DNA from: Bergeyella zoohelcum ATCC 43767
Lineage (GTDB): Bacteria > Bacteroidota > Bacteroidia > Flavobacteriales > Weeksellaceae
Direction: 5' to 3'
DNA: 64,000 nt
NCBI RefSeq assembly: GCF_000301075.1
Contig: NZ_JH932293.1
Location: 1,522,287-1,586,286, forward strand
The notes beneath the pieces were generated by a model. The model was given only the letters and a program-made list of their open reading frames with translations. It was not told the DNA's origin and ran no database searches. Made by a program: the position numbers and the translations under genes. Within the stretch, counting starts at the first letter, position 1. Each line of letters starts with the position of its first letter. This document shows, piece by piece, positions 44,751 through 53,180 of the stretch.

Positions 44751-47700
44751 TTATTTCACAATCATTCTTTTTACCATTACTTCATCACCAGTCTCTAAAA
44801 TTACTAAATACATTCCCGCTGGTATTGAAGCACTAAATGGAACTACAAAATAAGTCGCTTGAGGTTGTGTTATAGAAGGAAATACCTCATGAGAAACCAT
44901 ATCCAAAATTCTTATTTTAATAGATTCTTCCTTACCTAGTCCTACTAGAACTTGAAATATACCATTATTAGGATTTGGAAGAATATTGAATTCTGTTATA
45001 TTTGTAGCTTTAGCTGAAGTTAAATTAACTCCAGAGTTATTTTCTTCTACTACAACATTTTTATAAAAAGTCTTTACACAATCTCCTTGGATACCTTTTA
45101 ATCCTATTTCATAAGAGCCTGTAGTAAGAAACTTTAGTTCTAAATAGTCATTTGTTTTGTTAATTACCTGTATATTATTGTTATTTGGAATTATCCATTC
45201 CACAGCTTGTGGTTTAGTAGGAGAGGTATTAACTAATACAACCGTAGCTTCTGAATAGGCATGAGTAGCCAACATAAACTGAGGGTCTAAAACTTCTAAT
45301 GAGTTTTTAATTGTTACCGAATCTGTCGCTATACATCCTTTAGAATCTGTTATCAACACAGTATATGTTCCTACAGTTGATAAAGTAATCTCCGATGATG
45401 TTCCTATCACATTTCCGTTCTGATCTTTCCATTCATAGGTGGCTCCATCATCGTCAATTTTCACATTATATGTTTTAGTATCTCCTAAACATAAGGTTAC
45501 ATCCGCTCCTAAATCTACCCTTCTTTGCGCAGGATCTACCAAGGTATATTGTTTTGTTGAACTACATCCGTTAACATCCGTAACAGTAACAGTGTAATCT
45601 CCTGCAGAAATACCCGTATTTTCTGTACCTGTTACTCCATTAGACCACAAAATAGTATAAGGTGCCTTTCCTCCAGAAATAACAGTTTTTATTTCTCCAT
45701 TGCTTGCCCCAAAACAAACAGGATTTTTAACAGAAATATCGGTAATGATAATTTGATCTGGTTGTTCTACTTGTACATTTCCTTTAATTTTACAGTTTTT
45801 AGAGTCTGATACAAGAACAAAATAATTTCCTCCCGTTAGCCCTGTTACGGTAGCATTTGTATCACCAGTACTCCATTCATAAGAGTAGTTTCCTGTGCCT
45901 CCTGTGGTATTTACAGAGACCATTCCTGAGCTTTGATTGTAACACGAAATAGTGTTAGCCGATAAGGATATAGCTAATTGTGGAGGATATACAAAGGTGT
46001 GCTCTGCATCCGTCATGTTATTATTCACATCATGTACCAAAACTTTATAAATTCCTGCTGAACGATTATTTAAAATAGGTTGTGTTTCTCCTGGTATGTT
46101 TTGAAAGATACCTCCAGTAAATATTTGCCACTGATAAGAATATGCTCCTACACCTCCTGTAACAACAGCTTTTAAGTTCCCATCTTCAGCTTCATCAGGT
46201 ATGCCGTTATTATCTAAATCTAATTTAGATGGATAATTATTAGCAATGTTACAAGAAATTGGTTTTTCTACTTCTATTGTAGCGACCAAAGGATCTGGCT
46301 GTGTAACAATAAATTCTTGGGAAATAATTCCACAATTTCTTAATTCCGAAGTGGCACTAGTATAATTTTTATCTTTTACAGTTAAGTAATATTTTCCAGC
46401 TGTAAGATTTGCTAATTTTATGGTGTAAGGATTATTAATATTATCAGTAATAATTCCTGTAGAAATAATAGTACCAGTTGGTGTATCTTTTCTCCATTCA
46501 AAATTATAGCTTCCATCAGCATTAGGCGTTCCTCCCGTTACTCTTACCGAAATATATCCATTACTTAAACTGTATCCTGTAGGCTGTACCACTTCAATAT
46601 CTGCATTTGGCAAGGAAATAGGAGCAGAAGGCTGAGTAATGGTAACAGTAATTTCTTTTTCTACGCTACTATTATTAGGTTCTTTTGCAATACACAAATT
46701 GGTATCTCTTACTTTTATTTTATAAGTACCTGCACTTAACCCTTGAATAGAAGCATTATTCCCATTATCAAAATTTGTCCAATCTAAAAATGACTGTCCG
46801 TCTTTTGTTACAGAATATTGAAATTGATTTTGTCCACCACTTGCCGTGAGGTTAATTATACCGTCATTCCCTTGAAAACAAAAAACATCTGTTTTAGAGG
46901 GTGAATCAAAGATGACAGGCGTAGGCTTTGTAATTTCAAAACTAACCGTATGGGTCGAAGCATCAGTATAAATGGGCTCTCCTTTATAGGTTCCCAATAA
47001 ATCCAGTTTATAAACTCCAGGTGGAAGGTTTTGTAAGGTGTAAGAGGTACTGGTTTGTAAATTGGTAGTTACATCCTGATTAAGAACCGCCGCACCTGTT
47101 ACAGTATTAACTAATGAAATTTTTAAGGTCTCTCCCACAAGTAATGTCCTATCGAAATTAAGGGTCGCCGTTCCATCAGTGGTGTCAAAACACTTGGTAG
47201 GCGTCACGGAACTTGTAGGCAGGTGTGGTGCTGATTGGGTAATAGTCAAAACTACAGGAGAAGATGCTGACTGATACACCCCGTTAGACAAGCATGAAGC
47301 AACACGGAAATAAATATTTCGTCCTACATATTGGGAATAATTAGCCCCGAAAAGGTCTTTCGCTGAAATGCTCAATTTATTTAAGGTAGATAGAGCAGGA
47401 TCAATATCTATCCAAGTTACATTATCTAAACTATACTGATAATGATAAAGATTGGTAGCAAAACCTTGTTTAGCATAAAGATTTACCTTGTCGTCGCTCG
47501 GTAAAAAAGTATTTGGAGTTCCTGCATCTGTTAGGGAAACCAAGGTATGAATCGGCATTGCCTTCATTTTAAAAGATATCCAAGACATTCTTGGAGTGTG
47601 GGTGTCCACATTATAATTGGTCTCATTACAAATATTGATGGCATCATACTGGTCATACTCCGCATCTGTTCCTGTTCTAAAGTTTACGAATCCTTCTGTA

Positions 47701-47978
47701 TGAATAGAAATTGGCAATTTCGAAGAGATTCTCGGAGGATTCATTCCCCAGTTGTTTTCATTATCGCCTTTTCTGTCGATGTCTCTATAATAGAGCGTCT
47801 CTTTTGAGTTATCGCTATACACCACCTCTATGAGCACGTGTGAGGTTGTAGAGTTCTTTACCCCTTCATTTACACTGTAATTAAGACCATATAGCTCAAT
47901 CTTGTATTCCGCCTGTCCTCCTTGTCCCCAAAGAAAGGCGTTGGTTATAATGAGCAATAAAAATAATATCTTTTTCAT
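44751..47978 (-). CDS. SprB-repeat surface protein with T9SS type A sorting domain
   Basis: 1075 residues. Signal peptide (ILFLLLIITNAFLWGQ), an N-terminal beta domain, then at least seven SprB-type repeats (e.g. AGDYTVTVTDVNGCSS, TGGNYFVLVSDSKNC, SAGTYKIKVRDTNLC), and a C-terminal Por secretion tail (FNILPNPNNGIFQVLV ... GMYLVILETGDEVMVKR). The tail marks it for type IX secretion and surface attachment. SprB in Flavobacterium is the mobile gliding adhesin; this smaller relative is more likely an adhesin or scaffold. It is 1 bp from the upstream FnIII gene. Confidence 0.88.
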   Translation of the reverse strand: MKKILFLLLIITNAFLWGQGGQAEYKIELYGLNYSVNEGVKNSTTSHVLIEVVYSDNSKETLYYRDIDRKGDNENNWGMNPPRISSKLPISIHTEGFVNFRTGTDAEYDQYDAINICNETNYNVDTHTPRMSWISFKMKAMPIHTLVSLTDAGTPNTFLPSDDKVNLYAKQGFATNLYHYQYSLDNVTWIDIDPALSTLNKLSISAKDLFGANYSQYVGRNIYFRVASCLSNGVYQSASSPVVLTITQSAPHLPTSSVTPTKCFDTTDGTATLNFDRTLLVGETLKISLVNTVTGAAVLNQDVTTNLQTSTSYTLQNLPPGVYKLDLLGTYKGEPIYTDASTHTVSFEITKPTPVIFDSPSKTDVFCFQGNDGIINLTASGGQNQFQYSVTKDGQSFLDWTNFDNGNNASIQGLSAGTYKIKVRDTNLCIAKEPNNSSVEKEITVTITQPSAPISLPNADIEVVQPTGYSLSNGYISVRVTGGTPNADGSYNFEWRKDTPTGTIISTGIITDNINNPYTIKLANLTAGKYYLTVKDKNYTSATSELRNCGIISQEFIVTQPDPLVATIEVEKPISCNIANNYPSKLDLDNNGIPDEAEDGNLKAVVTGGVGAYSYQWQIFTGGIFQNIPGETQPILNNRSAGIYKVLVHDVNNNMTDAEHTFVYPPQLAISLSANTISCYNQSSGMVSVNTTGGTGNYSYEWSTGDTNATVTGLTGGNYFVLVSDSKNCKIKGNVQVEQPDQIIITDISVKNPVCFGASNGEIKTVISGGKAPYTILWSNGVTGTENTGISAGDYTVTVTDVNGCSSTKQYTLVDPAQRRVDLGADVTLCLGDTKTYNVKIDDDGATYEWKDQNGNVIGTSSEITLSTVGTYTVLITDSKGCIATDSVTIKNSLEVLDPQFMLATHAYSEATVVLVNTSPTKPQAVEWIIPNNNNIQVINKTNDYLELKFLTTGSYEIGLKGIQGDCVKTFYKNVVVEENNSGVNLTSAKATNITEFNILPNPNNGIFQVLVGLGKEESIKIRILDMVSHEVFPSITQPQATYFVVPFSASIPAGMYLVILETGDEVMVKRMIVK

Positions 47979-47979
47979 T

Positions 47980-50079
47980 TTAATATTCTATTGTGATTTT
48001 TTCAGTTTTTGCCACTTGGTTATTTTTTAACATAGGTTTCAATAGGTAAGTGTAGCTATTTCCTACTTGAACTGATTGGTCTTCCAAAAAATTAGTGGTT
48101 CCTTGTAATGTCCCAAATAAAGTAGGTTTTTCTGTTCCTTTTTGTCTATAAACCAATATTTCACCAATATTTTCATCTCGTACTTTCCAAAGAAGCTCTA
48201 TTTGTTTTTTATTTCTATTAACAGAACCTGAAAGATTGTTTAGAATAGATTTAGGTTCAAAACTACTACTTCTTAGTGTAATTTCTTGTGATTTATCCGA
48301 TTTTAATTTGCTTTTATCTATTGCTAATAGGTAATAGATATAACTTTTATCAGCTTCTACTTCCTTATCTGTATAAGTATAGTTAGGCTGTATATTTTTA
48401 GTTTCATAAATTAGTTTCCAGTTTTTATCTACAGTCTCTTTTTCTTGACGATAAAGCTGGTGTATCTCTACATCTTCACTATAACTCTTTAACCATTCTA
48501 CGGTTATCTTTCCATCTTCTTCTAGTTTATATCCTGAAAAAACAGGAGCTTGAGGTCTTACCTTATCTGGTTTTTCAAGCTCTAAAACTACTGAAGGTTC
48601 AGACTGATTTTTCCTCTTATCGGTGGCTGTTATATAATAATAAACTTTTGAATTAAGATTTTCTAATTCCACCTTGTCTTTATATAGATTTTGAGCAATT
48701 GCTTGAGGCGTTATCCTTACCATTTCTTCGCCTTTTTGTACTCCTCTAAAAATGTGATAGCCTTCTAAATCTTTTTCTGTATTGGCTTTCCATTCTAGAT
48801 GTACCACACCTAGAGAATCTATTTTGCCTTTAAATCCTATAGGAGACTCTGGTGGGGTAGAGTCGTTAGGTTGTATTAACATAGAAAAAGACTCTCTTTT
48901 ATCTCCCGCTTTGCCAATAGCTTGGATTTTATAATAATTAGATGGTGCTATACTTTTGGTAACTAGGGTTCTAGTCTGCACAGGAATTTTATCTTTAACA
49001 ACTTTATAAGTATTCTGTAAGTCGGTTTCAGAGTGGAGAAGCTCAAACGAAGTAATATCTTTTTCATTTTCTTTTGGATACTCCCAAGTAATCGTAATAT
49101 CTTCCTCTCCACTTATTTCAAAATTCGAAATCATAGGACTTGCTTCCAAGCTTTTCATTCCTTCTCCCGAAACAACATCAGAGTAAGGACCATAATCTCC
49201 AAAAATAGTTTTTCCCCTAATTCGATAACTAAATATCTTATTGTTTTGAGCCAATGAATCTACATAGGTCATACCTCGAGCAGTTCTGCCATCGGCATCA
49301 TTCATATTCATTACTGGTAAGTCCCCCAAGGGTTGGAAGGTTCCTCCATTTTCTGATTTTTCCACATAATACGAGGTATATGTATCTCTTAGTTGTGAGT
49401 ATTCCCAAGATAGAGTAACCGTTTTATCTTTAAAAACACCTATGAAATCTAAGGGCTTTGGCAGTTCTATATTATCTGAAACAGAGGCTAGTGCATCTCC
49501 CTTTTCCACGATTAGTGGTTTTCCTGTTGTAGTTGTATTCTGGTTAATGGTTACTGTATATAGATAGCGTTCATCTGCTTTTACTTCTTTATCCGTATAA
49601 CCCCAACCTGCTAATTTTGCCACTTCAAAATCTAAATCTGCGGCTATTAAGGCATAGGCAAATCGTTGTTCTGTCTCTTGAGATTTATTAACTATTCCTT
49701 GTAATTTTCCTTTCTCACCCATTTCCACTTCAAAACTTTCACCAAAGAGTGACTGGGCAACAATAGCAGCATTATCATTTTTTTCTATCACTTTTTGCCA
49801 TTCTTTTTCAGAAGCTGGCAAAAATATTCCTAAATCTTTTTCTTCTGGGCTTGCAAGAAGTTTTCCGTTACGCATCAAGGTATATCTTTTGAGGCGAAAT
49901 CCTGTTTTATTAGCTCTTTGCCAAGACAATGGCTCGTCTACTGCCCAGCGAAGAGAAATCTGATCTTTTTTACTATCTACTTTTAAACGGATATGCGGAG
50001 TTACTGTTTTCTCTAATTCTTGAGAAAAAACAATACCTCCTACAACTACCAAAATTAGAATAAAGTATTTTTTTAGCAT
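47980..50079 (-). CDS. Secreted multi-FnIII-domain protein
   Basis: 699 residues with a signal peptide (YFILILVVVGGIVFSQ), a 200-residue N-terminal domain (RLKVDSKKDQISLRWAVDE), and about five fibronectin type III domains (repeated LSWEY/LEWKA and YYYITATDK patterns) to the C-terminus. No sorting tail or catalytic motif. It starts 15 bp after the IS1-family transposase stop, so its original upstream region has probably been altered by that element. It is coupled to the SprB-repeat gene. Confidence 0.8.
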   Translation of the reverse strand: MLKKYFILILVVVGGIVFSQELEKTVTPHIRLKVDSKKDQISLRWAVDEPLSWQRANKTGFRLKRYTLMRNGKLLASPEEKDLGIFLPASEKEWQKVIEKNDNAAIVAQSLFGESFEVEMGEKGKLQGIVNKSQETEQRFAYALIAADLDFEVAKLAGWGYTDKEVKADERYLYTVTINQNTTTTGKPLIVEKGDALASVSDNIELPKPLDFIGVFKDKTVTLSWEYSQLRDTYTSYYVEKSENGGTFQPLGDLPVMNMNDADGRTARGMTYVDSLAQNNKIFSYRIRGKTIFGDYGPYSDVVSGEGMKSLEASPMISNFEISGEEDITITWEYPKENEKDITSFELLHSETDLQNTYKVVKDKIPVQTRTLVTKSIAPSNYYKIQAIGKAGDKRESFSMLIQPNDSTPPESPIGFKGKIDSLGVVHLEWKANTEKDLEGYHIFRGVQKGEEMVRITPQAIAQNLYKDKVELENLNSKVYYYITATDKRKNQSEPSVVLELEKPDKVRPQAPVFSGYKLEEDGKITVEWLKSYSEDVEIHQLYRQEKETVDKNWKLIYETKNIQPNYTYTDKEVEADKSYIYYLLAIDKSKLKSDKSQEITLRSSSFEPKSILNNLSGSVNRNKKQIELLWKVRDENIGEILVYRQKGTEKPTLFGTLQGTTNFLEDQSVQVGNSYTYLLKPMLKNNQVAKTEKITIEY

Positions 50080-50094
50080 ACGCTTTTATTTTTG

Positions 50095-50778
50095 CTATTT
50101 TAATAAATATATTTTAACAATGGCATACAATAAAGTAATATCTCTACTGTATGCTATAGTTTTTCTGTTTAGCCTTTTTAAATGAGTTCTCAAACTCAGA
50201 TTCATTCTTTCTATATTTTGTATTCCTTTACAAGCTGTGTTATGTATTTCTTTTGGAATTAAAAATTGATAATTTTTTAATTTATCTGTTCTTATTAAAG
50301 TTGGAGACGAAACCAAAACATCATCTATAACTCTTTTTATAGTTTTATTGGTTCTGTTGCCTACAAAAAATCTTACTATCTTCTTACTGCCCTCTTCTAA
50401 TGCACAAATAATCCAAACTCTATTTTGTTTATTTTTAACAAAGGTACAAAGTTCATCTATTTGATAGATTTTATGCAATGGCAATGTAGGAAATTTTAAT
50501 GATTGGGCAATGCTTTTAATTCTTGATAATAATGTTGTTGTAGAGATACTAAGCAACCTTGCAATACTCCTAATACCACAACCCTCTTTTGTTAGCAATA
50601 TAATGAGGGAGTTAATTTTATGATTATAAGCTTTATATGCATAATAAATCTGCCATGTTTTTTTACAAAGTTTACAATATAACCGCTGAGTGCCTATGCT
50701 ACTCTTACCATGCTTTATGCCCTTTTGGGAACATTGTAAACAGTTTTCTTGCCTATAATTTTCTACCTCTATTATCAT
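50095..50778 (-). mobile_element. IS1-family transposase
   Basis: 227 residues in one frame, starting at the ATG at 50778. N-terminal zinc finger (CLQCSQ ... YCKLCKK), helix-turn-helix (GIRSIARLLSISTTTLLSRI) and a DDE core (IYQIDELCTFVKNKQNRVW, then a later D in LIRTDKLKNY). E. coli IS1 needs a frameshift for its transposase; this version does not. The element has split toxin tail 3 from the rest of the locus. One end is probably at 50957 (GGTCATGTATCAGATTTGTG); a similar stretch occurs again at about 50798. The other terminal repeat was not found, so it may be one-sided. Confidence 0.85.
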
Positions 50779-50954
50779 ACCCACAAATTTAATACATCTA
50801 TATTGTGTCTCAATATTTTAAGTTATCTATTTTTTATTATTTTCTTTGTTATGATAGTTTACTACCTCCTTATTTTTCATTTTTAATAGTTTGAAAGTTT
50901 TAAATATGTCTAATATTCAGTGCCTTACACTAAAACCCACAAATCTGATACATG

Positions 50955-51033
50955 ACCTCTTTTCTTTAAAATCTGCTGGAGCCTTCTTCCCATCAAATAT
51001 CCATTTGAGTTGGTCTAAGCTGGTTACGTCTCC
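50955..51033 (-). pseudogene. Orphan toxin tail 3, truncated by the IS1 element
   Basis: The minus strand reads GDVTSLDQLKWIFDGKK followed by APADFKEK, identical in protein to the start of orphan tail 2, and is then cut by IS1-like sequence. It overlaps the end of the second immunity gene in another frame. No start codon. Confidence 0.8.
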
Positions 51034-51538
51034 CTCTGGTAAATATGCAATACTTGCTCGCTGTCTAATATATATATCTTATCTTCTGTAACTACTGGGG
51101 CTTCTATCTGTATGCCATCTTCTATATCTAAAAATTCCTCTTTTATTATTTCTTTTTTCTTAGTATCTATAATACCTATGCCTCCATCTTTATAAATGGA
51201 ATAGTATAAATAATCTTCTTTTATGGTGGCTAAGTGGCTAACGGTATTCCTCTTATAATTTGGAAAACTTTTTTCATAAACTTCTCCTTTTAAAATATCT
51301 ATTTCTGAATATGTATTATCGCCAAAAGTAGTTGAGGCAAAGCCATAGAGTTTATTGCCTTGCTGCTGATAGTGGATTAACCCTACCACCTCTTTATATA
51401 ATATTTCTCCTGAATGGATATCTAAACCAACTAATGTAGTTTGAACGTTATCATCTATTTCTATAAATGCTAAAACCTCTTGATAAGCGTATAAATTCCC
51501 TTCTATCTTCCTGCCCTCTGGACAAGTGTAAGACCATA
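50959..51538. repeat. 580-bp direct repeat, copy A
   Basis: Aligns without gaps to 52140-52719 at an offset of exactly 1181 bp. It spans the start of toxin tail 3 and the C-terminal half of immunity protein 2. Confidence 0.95.
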
Positions 51539-51998
51539 GGGATTTGCCTGTTTGTACATTTAGTTTAGTGATTTTTTTTGTATCATAATCATCTCTTAAA
51601 AAAATTATCTTATCATGCAATAAATTATAGTAACAAGGCTGTCCTGCTATCTCCCAACGTTTATATCCTTTTTCATATTTAGCAATATACTCTTTATTTT
51701 CTCTATTTATGCAAGCAATAACAGTTTCCTTATTAATCGGTTCAAAAAAAATTACCTCCTCATCTAATTCTAATATTTTTTCAAATTTCCTATCTTCCAT
51801 ATTATAAGCAAACAAAGAAGATTCGTCCTCTTTTAAAATAAAGTGCTTGGTATTATAAATATAAAAATCATTTATATTACACAATTGTACCTCTCCCTCA
51901 TCATAAGTACAAAATTGATTTTTATTACATAAATAAAAGAATAAATTATCTAGTAAGAATATTTTATCTACGCTTTTTATTTTTTTTATTACTTTCAT
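51024..51998 (-). CDS. Putative immunity protein 2 (beta-propeller-like)
   Basis: 324 residues, no signal peptide, so cytoplasmic. The C-terminal half (from about residue 153, LWSYTCPEGRKIEG onward) is nearly identical to immunity protein 1; the N-terminal half (MKVIKKIKSVDKIFLLDNLF) is unrelated in detail. The repeated pattern of short strands with VGLDIHSGEILYKE and IDTKKKEI resembles PQQ/WD40-like propeller blades. It directly follows orphan toxin tail 2 (6-nt gap), which I take as its cognate. Role as immunity protein is from position and cassette structure. Confidence 0.68.
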   Translation of the reverse strand: MKVIKKIKSVDKIFLLDNLFFYLCNKNQFCTYDEGEVQLCNINDFYIYNTKHFILKEDESSLFAYNMEDRKFEKILELDEEVIFFEPINKETVIACINRENKEYIAKYEKGYKRWEIAGQPCYYNLLHDKIIFLRDDYDTKKITKLNVQTGKSLWSYTCPEGRKIEGNLYAYQEVLAFIEIDDNVQTTLVGLDIHSGEILYKEVVGLIHYQQQGNKLYGFASTTFGDNTYSEIDILKGEVYEKSFPNYKRNTVSHLATIKEDYLYYSIYKDGGIGIIDTKKKEIIKEEFLDIEDGIQIEAPVVTEDKIYILDSEQVLHIYQRET

Positions 51999-52004
51999 AA
52001 TAAT

Positions 52005-52214
52005 TTAATTTACTACTTCAAAAATTTTCTCAAAATTTTCTTTCAATTTAGACTTTAGTTTTGGAATATTTCTCTCTCCAATAATTCTCTCTGCTATTTT
52101 CTTATCTTTAATATCCAAATCCTCTATCGCTTTTAGCATCTTTTCTTTAAAATCTGCTGGGGCTTTCTTCCCATCAAATATCCATTTGAGTTGGTCTAAG
52201 CTGGTTACATCTCC
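52005..52214 (-). pseudogene. Orphan toxin tail 2
   Basis: Reads GDVTSLDQLKWIFDGKK as in the full toxin, then a different tail (APADFKEKMLKAIEDLDIKD ... FEKIFEVVN) to a stop at 52005. It overlaps the last codons of immunity gene 1 in another frame and has no start codon. This is a silent alternative C-terminus that could be placed on the toxin by recombination at the shared junction. Confidence 0.82.
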
Positions 52215-52719
52215 CTCTGGTAAATATGCAATACTTGCTCGCTGTCTAATATATAAATTTTGTCTTCTGTAACCACTGGAGCCTCTATCTGTACGCCATC
52301 TTCTATATCTAGAAATTCCTCTTTTATTATTTCTTTTTTCTTAGTATCTATAATACCTATACCTCCATCTTTATAAATGGAATAGTATAAATAATCTTCT
52401 TTTATGGTGGCTAAGTGGCTAACGGTATCCCTCTTATAATTTGGAAAACTTTTTTCATAAACTTCTCCTTTTAAAATATCTATTTCTGAGTATGTATTAT
52501 CGCCAAAAGTAGTTGAGGCAAAGCCATAGAGTTTATTGCCTTGCTGCTGATAGTGAATTAACCCTACCACCTCTTTGTATAATATTTCTCCTGAATGGAT
52601 ATCTAAACCAACTAATGTGGTTTCGCCCTCTTCATCTCCTTCTATAAATGCTAATACTTCTTGATAAGCGTATAAATTCCCTTCTATCTTCCTGCCCTCT
52701 GGACAAGTGTAAGACCATA
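52140..52719. repeat. 580-bp direct repeat, copy B
   Basis: Aligns without gaps to 50959-51538. It spans the start of toxin tail 2 and the C-terminal half of immunity protein 1. A third, 50-bp piece of the same sequence is at 53371-53420 inside the toxin gene. Confidence 0.95.
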
Positions 52720-53173
52720 TGTTTTCATTTAATAAAGAGTCAAAACAATAAATTGTATTTTTTTTTACACAAAAACACAAATCTTTGATAGAGAGTTTAG
52801 GAAAATAATCAGTATTAACAACAGATTTTAATAAGTGAGTTTTTGTATCAAAAATATAAATTACTTTTAATGTGTTTTCTTTTCCTAGTATATAAATATT
52901 ATCTTCATTTATATGAAAAGCACCTCTTAAAGAAAATACTCCATTAATAGTAATTTCATTTTCAGTATATAAATTTAACAAATAAAGAGATTCTAAATTA
53001 TTTTCTTGATAAAAGATAGTTTCATTAAAAATATCATAATCGTAAACATTATTTAATACAAAAGATTTTTCTTTATCTAATAAATAGAGCTTATTTTTAT
53101 TTGATTTACACAAAACATAATCTAAAAAAACGGAGTTTTTTTCTATATCTTTTATTAATCCTAATAATTTCAT
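52205..53173 (-). CDS. Putative immunity protein 1 (beta-propeller-like)
   Basis: 322 residues, cytoplasmic. It starts 7 nt after the toxin stop, the classic position for the cognate immunity gene. N-terminal half unique (MKLLGLIKDIEKNSVFLDYV); C-terminal half from about residue 151 (IWSYTCPEGRKIEG) almost identical to immunity protein 2, with about ten differences clustered in one loop. Strand-rich pattern with repeated LDxxxxxxL motifs suggests a propeller. Only the N-terminal half differs between the two, so it probably carries toxin specificity. Confidence 0.72.
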   Translation of the reverse strand: MKLLGLIKDIEKNSVFLDYVLCKSNKNKLYLLDKEKSFVLNNVYDYDIFNETIFYQENNLESLYLLNLYTENEITINGVFSLRGAFHINEDNIYILGKENTLKVIYIFDTKTHLLKSVVNTDYFPKLSIKDLCFCVKKNTIYCFDSLLNENIWSYTCPEGRKIEGNLYAYQEVLAFIEGDEEGETTLVGLDIHSGEILYKEVVGLIHYQQQGNKLYGFASTTFGDNTYSEIDILKGEVYEKSFPNYKRDTVSHLATIKEDYLYYSIYKDGGIGIIDTKKKEIIKEEFLDIEDGVQIEAPVVTEDKIYILDSEQVLHIYQREM

Positions 53174-53180
53174 AATTTAT

